NCBI GenBank assembly: GCA_025330725.1
Contig: JAIWND010000004.1
Location: forward strand, 1,116,001 to 1,180,000
DNA length: 64,000 nt
Source: Chlamydoabsidia padenii
Taxonomy: Eukaryota > Mucoromycota > Mucoromycetes > Mucorales > Cunninghamellaceae
Reading direction: 5' to 3'
In this document: positions 1-11,830 of the stretch, in pieces
How the letters are laid out: every line of letters begins with the position of its first letter
Position numbering within the stretch: position 1 is the first letter of the stretch
Notes under the pieces: model-generated
The model's database searches: none
Told to the model about the DNA's origin: nothing
What the model saw: the letters and a program-made list of their open reading frames with translations, nothing else
Program-made: the position numbers and the translations under genes

Positions 1-150
1 ACTCAAAATGCTCAATTCTTGGCTTTTGCTTTACAACAATTTTATGCAACCGGTGGTAAAACTAAGTTTGATATGGTGGAAACCTTCCACAAGTCTCCAC
101 AAGATTTTGATTATGAAGCCTTGATCAAGGAAGTCGAAAAAGTCATTTAG
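1..150 (+). CDS. C-terminal end of an unrecognised protein (5' part outside window)
   Basis: The first frame is open from base 1 to a TAG at 148-150 and gives 49 residues, ending in EALIKEVEKVI. The segment is mildly charged and looks like the end of a soluble, helical domain, with no membrane segment or cysteine motif. A plausible poly(A) signal (AATAAA) follows at about 212. I do not recognise the family from so short a piece. Its coding status rests on the clean frame, the fungal-looking codon use and the 3'-UTR-like sequence that follows. Confidence 0.6.
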   Translation, partial: TQNAQFLAFALQQFYATGGKTKFDMVETFHKSPQDFDYEALIKEVEKVI

Positions 151-639
151 AAGAAACTAGTCCACCCCCACACACATACATTATTATAGAATTAGATTTA
201 TGTATTAGTAACTAATAAAAATCAATTGTCTTTATTCTCAAATGGTGGATGCTTTTTACTGGGATAAAATATATAAATGGGAGTTGTGAACCATACTATG
301 CGATGTAATTGTACGTATACTAAACAAAAAGACCCCGGGTGATGTTACGTTGGCTATTATATAATTAGTATATACCAAATAAAGCGGGTTGGTCCATTGT
401 GTGTCTTTATTGCCAAAGTCTAGTCGAGGTGCTCCCCATTCATGTTAGCCAAGATCGTCATTGTCATTCTTTCAAAGATCCATTCGTCCTATTCAAAGCA
501 ACATGTTCATTCAATGGAATGTCGTCGCCAGCTTTATCTTGGGCGTAAATATCAGGCCAGCTCGAGGGGGGAAAAAAAGACTGGGCATGAAGTGAGGCGT
601 AGAAATCAGACCAATTCGGGTGAAAAGACTTTGGATTTT

Positions 640-755
640 TTTTTTAAACGCAAATTACTCGTCATATAGGTGAGCTCTGACCGTGAAAGAGGGTTCGTTT
701 AATCATGACATTCATGCAGAATCTGATTTTGAAATGTAAACCCCGACTTTGGACA
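640..755 (+). repeat. Dispersed repeat, copy A
   Basis: This block has a T-run, then AAACGCAAATTACTC, and about 60 bases later ATTCATGCAGAATC followed by GATTTTGAAATGTAA. It matches 2726-2845 in the same order and spacing with many substitutions. No coding potential is seen. It may be an old non-autonomous transposon pair. Confidence 0.5.
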
Positions 756-2178
756 GGGCAACATGTTGGCCGTAGAAATCAGACCAACTCGGGAGTATCG
801 TTATCAAACCGATGCCAATAAACCGAATGCGTACTTTTATGATGTATTCTCAGTAAAAAGTCAAGCATCCAGGCACTCATTTCAATCGAACCAAGTTTAA
901 GGTCATATGTACATGCCATTCCTATCACATGTATTAAGCCAAAAGGCAACCAACACCTAATACTTTTTCATATATCACAAAGTCCTATGTACACAAAGTG
1001 CTTGATATGATTTTTTTATTACATCCAGAGTCATTTCTATACTATATCTACAGCTATGTCTATACTATAGTGAGAAGGAGGGGGCGTGATAAAAAGAGAG
1101 CCTAAATTATGTGAGTGAAGAAGGGATGAGAGATAAAGAATGTCAGAGACCGTCACCACTTTTGTTCATCGTCCAATCCAACCCAATGTTGAAGAGTGAG
1201 CCGCTCGTTTCTTTCCTATTGTCTGATCATCTAATCCTACTGAATAAAGACATATTTAGCTGATCATTTTACTTTTCCCAGATCTATCGAGGCGGAGTTT
1301 TGTTGAGACGTTCATGCAAAGTGGGTGAGAGTTTTCATGATGAGACAGTTGATGATTTGTACCCAGTTTGACCGTGCGCCCGGCCATAGGCGTCGATTCA
1401 GGTAAATAAATGATCAGTCGCCCAAGTTGTTGCTTACGTTTGCTGGTATTTGGGTCACCTATTCACCTAGACAGAAAGAAAAAGAGAGAGGAGAGAGAGA
1501 AGAGAGGCATTAGTAGCAGAGCCTTGATAAAGGACCCATTTTACAGCATCTCCTCTTTTATTTTATTTTTTCCTGTTGTTTGATTGCTTTACCTTTTTCA
1601 CTAGTTTGTCCATCGCCAGTACATAGTCCATACACAAGGTGTTAGTATGTATCAATTCTACCTAAACATGAAGAAAGACGAAGAGAGAAGCAAAAGTATT
1701 AGTATCAAAGTCTTGATGAAGGGTGCAGACAGTTTCACATTACCATCCTATTTCCCTCCGTTAGAGATTCATCGTCATTAGTAAAACATACCCCATTACC
1801 ACAGAGCCAGTTGTTTCGTCACCGCTTTTGTTCATCTTCGCCTATTCGTTCCCAACTATCGTAAGTTTCATATTTGTGATGAAGCTGTGTATTCGTTGTA
1901 AGTGGTGGTAGTTGGCGAAAGTTGGCTTGTAATCAGTAGTTTTTCAATCCATCGTCAATGATACAATACAGTCATAATGCCATGTTAGGGGTGAGTAAAT
2001 AAGAGGAGAAAGAGAAAGGAGGGAAGAAGAAGAAAGAAAAAGATTAAAGTGGCACGACGCCTCTAAAAAACAAATCGTTTGCCCCTCTCTTTTTTAAACG
2101 CCGTTATTTGAAAGTGAGGAAGTGAAATAAACTTTTCGGGGTGGTAACAGATGTTGAATGTTGAAATCCCAAATTCCT

Positions 2179-2246
2179 GTGTAGACGGGCGAGGGCCCGT
2201 TGGAGGCACTCGAATCCCGTCCACATGGAGTGGAGCCTGTCCACAC
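2179..2246. repeat. Short imperfect inverted repeat
   Basis: GTGTAGACGGGC (2179-2190) pairs with GCCTGTCCACAC (2235-2246) at 10 of 12 positions. A second partial partner, CCCGTCCACAT, lies between them at about 2216-2226. The element is richer in G+C than its surroundings. Its function is unknown. Confidence 0.4.
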
Positions 2247-2352
2247 GAGCCAAAAATTTCTATGGTGAGCTACACTTTTTTTTTCACAAAAGCTAGGTTA
2301 AAACGATCTTGAGGCTATACTGCTCCATACAGTGGACTTGGTATATTGGCCA

Positions 2353-2440
2353 TTATGTAAAGTTTGTTGGAAATAGGCTAAGGAATGCACATGGTCACTT
2401 TTGTCATTAGTATCACTTGTTCATTGAGACGATAGAGCCC
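2353..2440 (+). repeat. Diverged copy of the 57-kb repeat
   Basis: The core GTAAAGTTTGTTGGAAATA, followed by CACATGG..CACTTT, CATTAGTATC and a GA-rich tail ending in GATAGAGCCC, parallels the two tandem copies at 57049-57203 and 57280-57431. This places one family at both ends of the window. Confidence 0.45.
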
Positions 2441-2725
2441 TCCTGAGATTTCAGGCGAGAGTAAGCGAGGTTTTAAAATAAGCTTGGTCTTTCATTCTAC
2501 TGAGAATGAAAGATGAAAATAGATATACGTCAGAAACAATAACTCTTAATAAACATACGTCAGAAATAATACCTCTTATTGAACGGAATTCAGAAATATT
2601 AACACTTAATAAAGATTTGGTAAAATTAACAATGATTTTATGTTGATGCCAAAATAACATTGTTTGATATTTTGGAATTTTAATGTTTTTGACCCAGATA
2701 ATAAACATATCATGATGAAAAGACT

Positions 2726-2845
2726 CTGGCTTTTTTTTTCAAACGTAAATTACTCTTCTCCTAGGCTACCCCTGGCAACGACACTTGGTTTGTTGGATTG
2801 GGAAATTCATGCAGAATCGGGATCTGAAATTTAACCACAGCCTTC
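2726..2845 (+). repeat. Dispersed repeat, copy B
   Basis: Partner of 640-755. It has a T-run, AAACGTAAATTACTC, a divergent middle, then ATTCATGCAGAATCGGG and ATCTGAAATTTAA. The shared order of conserved blocks argues for common descent rather than chance. Confidence 0.5.
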
Positions 2846-3219
2846 ACTTGCATGAATCAAATCTCATTGTTTTGCACGTACCCTTGGAAGAAGACATGGA
2901 AAATTATGATGCAAAGCAAGCCACAAGTTGATACAGGTTCACTCCAATGATACTAGAGCTCTAAGGGTCAGTAGCCATCCAAGAACCGACTATTTGCCGC
3001 CATATCATGAAGTAAAAAAAGGGGGGTAAACCATTGAAGGATATCTGCCGGAGATTGAACGAGTGCATAAAAACCAAAATGATCCGCACCGTGTTTACAT
3101 TGGGACCTTGCGTGAAAGTCAGCAATACAGACACACACATTCTACCACCAATTTCCATGGTCTAAGAAGCAAAACTATGGTGTGGAAAGATTCAACGGCA
3201 ACCCCGTCAAGTCAAACCA

Positions 3220-3520
3220 GTTGTGTTTTATGGGAATGCTGGTCAAGACCATGGTTCAAGGATAAAAGGATACCAGCGCCAAAGCACAACCAAGTTATAA
3301 CAATCTCTCGAGGAAAAGGCAACAGTCCATGAAACCTTACATTGAAACTATGCTGTCTCTGTGACTCTCGGGTTGTTCACCCACGGCAGCGGGATAGCAC
3401 CAAACTGAATTCAGGAATCGTGGTCTGTATCAACTCTGATTGCATTGGATGAAAAAAAAAAATGGACTTGATTCGCGGGGGCGGGATCAAAATGTAGCAA
3501 TGAACATTTTGAAAAAAGGA
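3220..3520 (+). pseudogene. Decayed Fanzor/TnpB-like transposase relic (C-terminal RuvC part)
   Basis: One plus-strand frame reads VVFYGNAGQDHGSRIKGYQ. About 80 codons later another frame gives RDQNVAMNIL next to an interrupted Cys-x4-Cys. In TnpB and the eukaryotic Fanzor nucleases, a VVxYG..xxGSRxKG-like segment precedes a zinc finger and a final RDxNAAxNI block that carries a RuvC aspartate. The order and spacing here fit that C-terminal half. Stop codons and at least one frame change interrupt the region, and no N-terminal half or terminal repeats are evident, so it is a dead fragment. The family assignment is by remembered motif pattern and is moderate. Confidence 0.4.
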
Positions 3521-4043
3521 GTTTACAAAATGGCGACCAATATCGATTATCCCGCTTTTACATCAGCAACAGCGCAAATTTTACTTAAGCACTTATTCAG
3601 TGGCAAGGTAAAATGTAATAATGGTAAGTTGCATGAATCCCTCATATATGTATTATCGCTAACTGACATCTTCATTCGCCGACTAATTACAGTACTTCAA
3701 AATTAAAGTTACGCCTACACTTCTTATAGCTCGCTTCTTTACCAATGCTATTGATCGAATTAGCTATGATGGTACTCGTTTTTACCCCCATCCCCCAATC
3801 ATATTTACTTGGGAGGTCTAGTATCCAGATTCTTTGTTAGAAATCAAAGAAAAAGAAAAAATGCATGATAGTTCGAGATGTAGGACTCTTGTGAAGAAAA
3901 CGACCAGTTGAAAAAGTCTTTACTGTCACATTCTATCGCGAGGTCCCATCCATTAGAAAAAGTTTAAATAAAAAGTCATTAGTCATAAAAAGTATTTTTG
4001 CTTTACACCTGATTTCAACTAAAATATGAAAATGCATATCAGC

Positions 4044-4053
4044 GGGATTTGAA
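4044..4053 (+). promoter_or_regulatory. GGGATTTGAA motif, 445 bases before the rhomboid start
   Basis: Exact 10-mer in the context AGCGGGATTTGAAAATGC. It is one of nine exact copies in non-coding DNA of the window. A regulatory role is inferred from recurrence only. Confidence 0.4.
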
Positions 4054-4497
4054 AATGCATGATTTCAAACAGTGGCCTGGCTTGAAGATTAGGCTTCTCG
4101 TACTAGCCGACACTTTAGATTAGCAGGTAATTTAGACCAGTATACCACTTTGTTCATTATATTAAGGTGAAATTTTGCTTGTTTAGAGTGAAACTTGGAC
4201 CATCATGCGGATCAAGGCCATAGAATCTCATCCTCTCCCCCGGTTAGAATAGCACAGTTCAGTATGGAGACTGTGGGGACCTGCATAAAAGTTGGAGGTT
4301 GGTATTTTAATTGTTTGTTTTTTATTTTGTCCACTAGATCTTGAATCTGCATCTATGCAAAATGATAATGCGGAGTTTCATGCATGAATGAAAGACTCAG
4401 GGGTAGAGGACGGAGAGAGTGATTTCGGGATAAAGGGAGGTTTGTTTGTTCCTCTATCCCTTTTTTTTTTTTTTTTCCTTCTTCTTTTTTTCCCAAC

Positions 4498-6350
4498 ATG
4501 ATGAATGGATTGAATGAAACCACAGTGTCTTCACCACAACAAAAAGATGCATCAACATTATATATGATTTTTGATGATGACGAGAAGAGCAAGACTTCAT
4601 CGGTTGCACCGAGAAAGAAAGAGATGACCCTATTCAGTTACCCCAAGAAAGAAGATCAGCATCATTGGTCTACAATCCCTTCGATTTTCAATGACAAGTT
4701 TTGTTATAACTTTGAACACAAGAACGAGAAGAACACCATCATCAATGATTACGAAGAAGAAGAAGAAGATTCTGGTTATCAAAAACAATCAAGCTGGTTC
4801 ATGGTGTTTCGATCGGGGTTGAAACCATTTGGGGTAAAAAGATGGCCGGTGGTGGCGACCTATATCTTACTAGCCGTGATGTTCTTGATCTTATCTGGTG
4901 AACTACTATTGAGCCAACAAACATCAAGTAAGATAACATTATAAAATTTAAATATCTTCATTCATCCATTGTATTTTTAGATGAATTCATGGAACTAGAT
5001 CCATTCAATATCATGCTTGGACCTTCGATTCAGGTGAGCGGGGGTTTAAAATACACGCCCTCCTCCTTTTTTTCATAAAACTCAATTTCATTTCTTTTTT
5101 TTTTACCTTTCTTTCTTTCTTTCTCTTTTGGATCAAGATACTTATTCAAACAGGTGCCCGATTCCCACCATGCATGCGACCGACCGAAGTGATGAAACCA
5201 GATGGACGCTTTGTGTGTTTAAATACGACTCTTTCCACCATGAATTCAACTTGGACAACAATACGAAAAATCGATAACAAGACAACCTCACCTCTTACCA
5301 AGACCTTAGATATTTTAGATCCCATTGGTGATGCTACTAGTCTGCTTCAAAACACCTCTTGCTCTTTACAAGACATTTGTGGAATGAGTGGGTTTGCTTA
5401 TCCTTCCATCCCTGATCAATCCTTTCGATTTTTTACTCCTTTGTTTATCCATACTGGTGTCCTTCATTATCTGGTCAATGCCTGTCTCCTTTGGTTTGTG
5501 GCAAAGGATTTGGAACGGGTGATGAATCCAATTCGGTTTACTGGTAAGTAAATACATATATATATACATTATGCCTTTGACACTTGTACTAAAAACGACT
5601 TATTTTATGGGGAGGGGTTGATTAGCCGTGTATATACTTTCGGGTATGTTTGGAAATGCTTTTGGTGCAAACTTTGCTATACCAACCAGTCGTAAGTACT
5701 TTTATTATACCTATACAATAGGAAACATACTTGGTACTCATTATCTTTATGCACTAAATTTTAGCATTCATGGGCTGCCATCCTTCTATCGCGGGTCTTT
5801 TTGGTTGCTCTTTTATTGACGTGCTTTTCATGTGGCCACTTGTGCATCAACCTTGTCGTCATTTGGTGAAAATCTTTGTCTTTGTTGGCAAGTATAGACG
5901 ATGTCTCCCTTTAAATACTAACTACTAAATTATCATCGGCTTTGTGTTATATAGTGTCCAGTTTTGTTTTGGGACTACTACCAGGGTAAAGAATAAATCA
6001 AAACGGGGTGTGTATGAATATACTAACTTACTGTCGATAGTGTGGATAACTTTACACTTGCAGGTGGTTTGATTGGTGGATTAATTATTGGTGTGGTGTC
6101 AATGCCTACGATTTACTACTCGAGACGATATCAAATCATGATCTGGTGTACTCGGTCTGTCGCTTTGATTCTTTACTTGGCCTTATCTATCCTTTTGTGG
6201 CGGATTTTTTACACGTCGGATGATCCTGGACAGGTAAACATGATTTCATACTTGTTAAAACATTGCAACTAACATCATCTAATCATACAATAGTCTTGTC
6301 CTTTTTGTAAACGTATGTCTTGTTTACCGATTGGTGGTTTCTGTCATTGA
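4498..6350 (+). CDS. Rhomboid-family membrane protein, predicted inactive (pseudoprotease)
   Basis: Eight exons (4498-4927, 4981-5033, 5138-5543, 5626-5691, 5765-5887, 5955-5985, 6041-6233, 6294-6350) give 452 residues. An acidic cytosolic N-terminus of about 114 residues precedes a first membrane helix (115-139). The rhomboid core follows. RFFTPLFIH and an H-x4-H-x3-N element mark the conserved loop and second helix, and the final helix carries GLLPGVDNF..GG. The protein ends with a Cys-rich tail (CPFCKRMSC). In active rhomboids the catalytic Ser lies in GxSG and the His in helix 6. Here those places read GCHP (His324) and DNFTLAGG (Leu376), so both catalytic residues are missing, as in iRhom-type proteins. 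Intron 5 uses a GC donor at 5888. A polypyrimidine tract sits just before the ATG. The family is certain; the cellular role (secretory-pathway regulation is the usual iRhom theme) is inference. Confidence 0.88.
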
Positions 6351-6579
6351 TCAAGGAATGACTGTATGTACTTTTTTTATATATCATTTGCTGGATGTAG
6401 TGTCCCTTCCCCCCACCCCCATCCACTAGTTTTATAGTAATACCCATAGTTTCTTTTTCAGAATCCCTGTTTATTAATTTAATAAAGATGTATACAACAA
6501 TATATAACTATAACTATAACTATAATAAAATGAATAAATATATATAACTGATGACTATACATAAATTTATATCCTATTT

Positions 6580-6832
6580 CTACATGATAACACAATCTAC
6601 AGAGCTATTGGTCACTGGTTTGGTCGCCTTGATCTTGTTTTTTTCAGGTAGATTCAATCGTTCCGCCGCCGGTGCAAAGCCTTTTGAGGCAGATTTGCCA
6701 AAGTATTCCAAAGCCCGAGGATAATCCGCTTCCACACCAATCCCACTTTCATAATAGGTCCTACAAAAAAAAAAGGGGGGGAGAAAGAGTTAGTTCAACC
6801 CATTCATCCATCATTTCCCCCTCTCTTTTTCT

Positions 6833-6900
<68 letters not shown>

Positions 6901-9695
6901 GGAACTTACCCCAACACAAATTCTGCTTCGGCCAATCCATGACTTGCCGATCGTTGACACCATTTGAATGCCAATTCGAGATTAGCAGGAATACCAGGAA
7001 CGCCTTGTAGATAAAACCGAGCGAGAGCCAACATGGCCAGTTCATGACCTTGTTCTGCGGCTTTACTGTAATGTTCAAAAGCACAAGGTAGATCTTGAGG
7101 TTGATCCAACAAGCCGAGTTCATAGACCTTGCCCAATTGATAGTATGCGCCAACCAGACCCGAGTGATGTGCTTTGAGAAGGTAATGCATCGCCATCCCA
7201 ACATTCTTGCGTGAGGCCAAACAGTCGCGTTCCATTCCCAAGGCTTCAATGTCGTCCGAGTATATACAGCTGAGATCATAGGCAGCCTGAGCACTGTCGT
7301 CTGAAGTAGCGTCGGCAGCTGATTTCAGGTATTCCAGTCCTTGTTTGATGTTCACCTTTTGATTGAGTTGACCACGCAGTAAAATCTTGGCCATTTTCTG
7401 TCATACACACAAAAGGAGGGGAGGTAAGAGTGAGTATGTATATATGTATGTTGCGGGGAGGAATATGAATGGTTACTTACATAGTTTGCTAATACGTGAC
7501 CTTTATGTGCTGCCGCCTTGTAATGGACCAATGTTTTCTTGTAATCCCCACGATCCTTCCAGTACCTAGCCACCTGATAAGACGCATCGATCCAACCATG
7601 TTTTGCAGCCACCCGAAGACACTTGAATGCCTTTTCATGATTGATGCCTTGATATATCATTCCCACACAGTCGTGATCATTCGTTGCATGCCACATTCCC
7701 TTGATATACAGTGCTTCAGGATATCCGCCCGCTGCCAATTTTTCAATCCAGTATTCCGCTTCTTCTTGTAATCGTCGCCTGGTTTTATCCGGTCCTGGTG
7801 AGTTTTTTCGTTTTGGTGATGATGATTCCTCGGTGGTCTTGTTGTTCACCTCGTACAGAGATGCCACCTCCAAAAGATAGTTGCAATACGTCATTTGTAC
7901 ATCCTTATTGTTTGTCTTGTTGGCCATACGTCGATAAGTTTTGATGGCATCCTTATCGTGGGTCAGGCTGAAGGAGGCAATGCTGAGTTTGGATTTGGAT
8001 GCTGTCGGTGGCATAAAGTTGACATCATGTGTTGTTGGTGGTGGAAGTGGATGTTGTAGTGAGATCATGCTATTGTTGATGTTCATACCGAGTGTTGCTG
8101 TTGCTGGGGGTAGAGCACTATTGTCATGAATACTGCTATTACCACTATTAAAACTGATGTTGCTGTTGGTGTGATTCAATGATAGGGTGGAGAGTCGATG
8201 GTCTACTGATGATCGAGATGAAGGTTCACGAAGGAGATCCGGGCGACTAGCCACCGATAATTGATCAGACATCCGACGATAAGACATGGCTTGATAGGGT
8301 TCCTGAAACATAGAAGAGTGGATACTGTTGCTTGCCAAAGTGGTATATGATGCAGAAGACCGCAAGTAACCTTGTTGTTGGCGTTGCTGCCTTTCACTTG
8401 ATGTTGAGGGAGGAGGATTGTTGTTGTTGTTGTTGCTTTCCAAGGCATGTCGGACCACAAAGAGATCATTACAAGATTTATATGAAGTAAACGTTGGACC
8501 ATTACCACCACGAGATCGATGAGGTTGTAGGTAAGAACTACCACTTCCTACACTACTGGTGACTTCAGACATTGTATCACTAATCATTTCTTCTTTGGAT
8601 GACCGGCGTCGTAGACTATGGAATGGTTGCATTGGTCGGTATTGAGATGACCAACTATGGTGTTTATTGTTGATGGTGATAGGACTGTTGATGCTGGACA
8701 TGCTACGAATGGAGCCCGTATCATGAGGTCCCAAGTGTTGCAAACCAGCAGCAGAAGAGATTGATCCTTGAGTCACAATAGATGGACTTGGTGTTGTTGA
8801 GTCCGCCTTGAGTAATGAGTGAGGATGAGTCTTGATATTTAATGCTGCTGCCAAGGTTGCTTGTTTATCGGTGAGTGAGTCATTAGAGGTGGTTGTCGAA
8901 CTCGTGTCGTGTGGTTTGCTAATACGCCAGTCTTTTGATTGTCCTTGTTGATTTTGGTGATTGGGTGTTGAATGTTGTTGAGAAAGTGAAAGAGAAGAAG
9001 ATCTGGAAGAGAGAGAAAAAAAAAAAAAAAAAAAAAGAAAAAAGATTGAATTTCAAATCCCGGTTTCCCGCCCCCCCCTCCTTTTTTTTGCCCACTTACA
9101 TATGCGATGGTTCAATGATTTCAGTCAAGTAAAGTGATGGTTTGTTTATATTTGAGCAGTTATCATCACCCTTTTTACCGTCATTTTTATCAACATCATC
9201 ATGTGTTGATTCTTTCCGTGGTGATGTATTTGTTTTGGTTGCCTTTAATGGGGTCGGAGTTGATGGATCAGGGCCGAATTGATCCTCTAGTAATCGTTCG
9301 ATGATAGCCTGGAATCGATCTTGTTGTTCATTTGATGTGCTGGGAGTGCTGGGGCGATCAGTGCTGGTATCATCTTCATCTTCATCTTCTGGGTGAGGAG
9401 AGGGTGGAATATCACTTTGTTCAGCAATGGGCTCCAAACCACCATGAGTAAAATAAGATGGAGTAGTGGTGGGTAGGGTGGGTAATGTTCGTCGTGGTGC
9501 GGTTTGATATGAAGGAGATGATGATTCACCATCACTGCCTTCATCACTATCATCCAGGGAGAGCTGGAATACATGTGCCTCGGTAGGTCGAACAGGGACA
9601 CTTTCTACTGTCACCATACGCTTGACAGGCATAATGGGTGCTTGATGATGATGAGTTTGTTGTAATGGTTGACGAGTATAGACTGATGATGACAT
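6580..9695 (-). CDS. CHS4: Skt5/Chs4-type chitin synthase regulator with Sel1 repeats
   Basis: Four exons on the minus strand (9695-9100, 9002-7481, 7397-6910, 6760-6580) encode 928 residues. The first half is low-complexity Ser/Asn/Gln/Pro sequence with many potential phosphorylation sites. The second half is a run of Sel1-like repeats, recognisable by A-x-x-x-L-x-x-x-Y and G-x-x-x-A-x-x-x-Y-x-x-A-A spacing; the last reads FVLGTYYESGIGVEADY. The extreme C-terminus is CVIM, a CaaX prenylation box. Sel1 repeats plus a CaaX end are the hallmarks of Skt5/Chs4, which recruits and activates chitin synthase III at sites of wall growth. Intron 3 holds a T15-A49 homopolymer junction (6834-6897). The 3' end is convergent with the rhomboid gene. 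A TATAAAG lies at 9872-9878 on the coding strand's upstream side. Confidence 0.88.
6834..6897. repeat. T15-A49 homopolymer junction in an intron
   Basis: About 15 T then 49 A in uninterrupted succession inside intron 3 of the Skt5/Chs4-like gene. It could fold as a T/A hairpin and is prone to slippage, so the true length is uncertain. Confidence 0.7.
9052..9061 (-). promoter_or_regulatory. GGGATTTGAA motif inside intron 1 of the Skt5/Chs4-like gene
   Basis: TTCAAATCCC on the plus strand, in context AATTTCAAATCCCGG, so it reads GGGATTTGAA in the orientation of the host gene. It is one of two intronic copies. Confidence 0.35.
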
Positions 9696-10042
9696 TCAAG
9701 TTTTTAAGGTGGATTGAGTAGAAGAAAAAGAAGAAGAAAACCAAGAGAACTCAAGCTTTTCTGTTGGTTTTTTTTTTTTTTTTTAAGTTAACTCAGTACG
9801 CCCCATTTTCGTCTGTTTGTTTTCATGCGACTTTCTTGATTTGGATGAACGATTCCCATTTCCATCACCCCCTTTATATCCCTCCTTTTACATTGTTGTC
9901 ATATGGTTAAAATAGCAATGGTATAAAAAGTGGTTTTATTTGTTGTTCAAGCAAGTAATAAAAAGGTATCATAATGTAATGTTAGAAATATCGGGGTTTA
10001 AAACTATATACTAAGGAGGACGAGCAATGAGCCATTTTTTTT
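9696..10042. other. Spacer with upstream region of the Skt5/Chs4-like gene
   Basis: No gene. It holds a T18 tract (9767-9784), a TATAAAG box on the minus strand (9872-9878) about 180 bases before the ATG at 9695, and the 3' flank of the neighbouring ankyrin-FYVE gene with a minus-strand AATAAA at 9935-9940. Confidence 0.55.
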
Positions 10043-11771
10043 TTATGCAGGATCCAAATCGACATGGCACTTGATACAAATACGTTGTTGTTGGGATTCC
10101 AATACATGTGGAGGCTCTATTGGTCCATTTGGATGTTGAAGGACCTGAGAGGCAGGCAAGAAGGCACGAGAAGGAGAGCACCGGTCGCATACAATCAACC
10201 CACATCGACGGCAATGGTGGCGCCTATTCAATAACCCAAACCGTCGGTTACACCTTCGACAGTCCTTGACATTAAGATTGGATTCCCATATAAAGGTTGA
10301 TGATGATCCTGATTCGTCGTCCTGCTGTGTATTGGTGTTATCATCGCCTTCACCATCAGGATGTGGCTGAAATGAATGACGATGGCTGCGGACTCCTGGA
10401 TTCACATTATCAAGATTGATTTTATCCACAAGTTCCATGGGTGTTGGTGAGATTGGTGCAAGTATGGCAATGTCCGCATTGATGTGATCGATTTTAGCTG
10501 AATGGACCTTGACCAAGTTGTTGGCACGTTCCTTACGTGACTGATTCGTATCATCTATATAGCAATTAAATGTGAATAAGTGAGGTGTGTTCTTGTGGAT
10601 TCATCTTTCTTTACCTTTTATACCAGCCAGTAAGAATTGAACAGATTCTTCATAAATTCGTAATAATTTTTTCATTGCCTGTAAACGTTGTCCAGTTTCA
10701 ACACCATCATAAGAGGCACCAACCACCATGTCTTGTGCAGCAGATAAATAATCACCGTGAGTCTCTGATTCATGTTCGAGATTCCTTGCAAAATCCACTT
10801 GTCGGTTCATCACACGGACCCAACGTCGCCTTCGGACCCATCCATTACCACTGGTCGGTGCCACCGGAGTCCACTGTTCATCCATTTCGTTTTCAAAAGA
10901 GCGAGCATACTGCCACCCCGAGGTAGGATCGACACGAGGATCACTTTGGTCGATTTGCCAGTCAGTAATCCAAAACCAGTTTGCCTTACCACTATTGTTA
11001 CTTTGTCGAGGGGGTTCTACTTTATCCTTGGAGGAGGGTAGACCGGATGGATGTAATGACCAGGGTCCTCGAGTATCTTGCTTGGTCAGGTAGGCTGAAT
11101 CGAATTGAGGACGAGATAGACCGAGGAGAGAAGTAGCGCGTTGGTTTTCATGAAGAGTCACCATCACCGTGACATGATAATCAAGTACATCGTACTGAGA
11201 GTTCCTTGTTGTAGAGGAGAGACCACCTATTTATATATATATATATATATATCAATTACTTCCATTCCTTGTCTATATCTATGTGTTTTGTTCTGTTTTG
11301 TTTTACCTTGTGTGTGCCACCATTTCTTTTCAGCCTTTTCCAATAGTTCGCAAATATAAGCTTCACGGGAGGCAGCACTTGCATCATACGCAGCTTCACC
11401 AATATTGTTCTTCAGTAAGGGGTTTGCATGTGCTTCATCCAAAAGATATTCAACGATAGAAATGTGTCCCTTTGATGCTGCGTTGACTAGTTCGTGATAA
11501 AATAAAATATCTAAAGTCAGTCATGCATCATTTTTTACCCCGTATATATTACTTACTGAGAGGAGTATGTCCCAATTTACTACGTACGTCAACGCGAGCA
11601 CCATGATTAACGAGAAGTCGTACAATAGGGAGATAGCCACGGGCACAAGCATTGTGAAGAGCCGTCCATCCATCCTTGTCTTGTTGGTGTATGTTGGCGT
11701 TTTTCGATTGAAGATACTTGACTATGTGATACCGTCCATTATACGCCGCCTTGTGAAGTGCAGTCTAAACC

Positions 11772-11830
<59 letters not shown>

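Larger units (their letters stand above)
151..4497. other. Gene-poor spacer, 4.3 kb
   Basis: No intact gene is visible. Short open frames here (for example 442-669, 2451-2708, 3440-3706) lack splice-supported extensions or recognisable domains. The spacer holds diverged repeats (640-755 with 2726-2845; 2353-2440, related to copies near 57 kb), a G+C-richer inverted repeat (2179-2246) and a decayed transposon-like coding relic (3220-3520). Purine-rich GA tracts occur near 1480-1510 and 2000-2040. The last 450 bases should contain the promoter of the rhomboid gene that starts at 4498. Confidence 0.6.

Noticed and set aside
2206..2226. CACTCGAATCCCGTCC resembling a tRNA T-loop
   Set aside because: No acceptor, D or anticodon arm can be drawn around it on either strand.
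6672..7294. Plus- and minus-strand frames running through the poly(A)/poly(T) tract with Lys or Phe runs
   Set aside because: These are intron sequence of the Skt5/Chs4-like gene plus a shadow of its Sel1 exon; homopolymer translation only.
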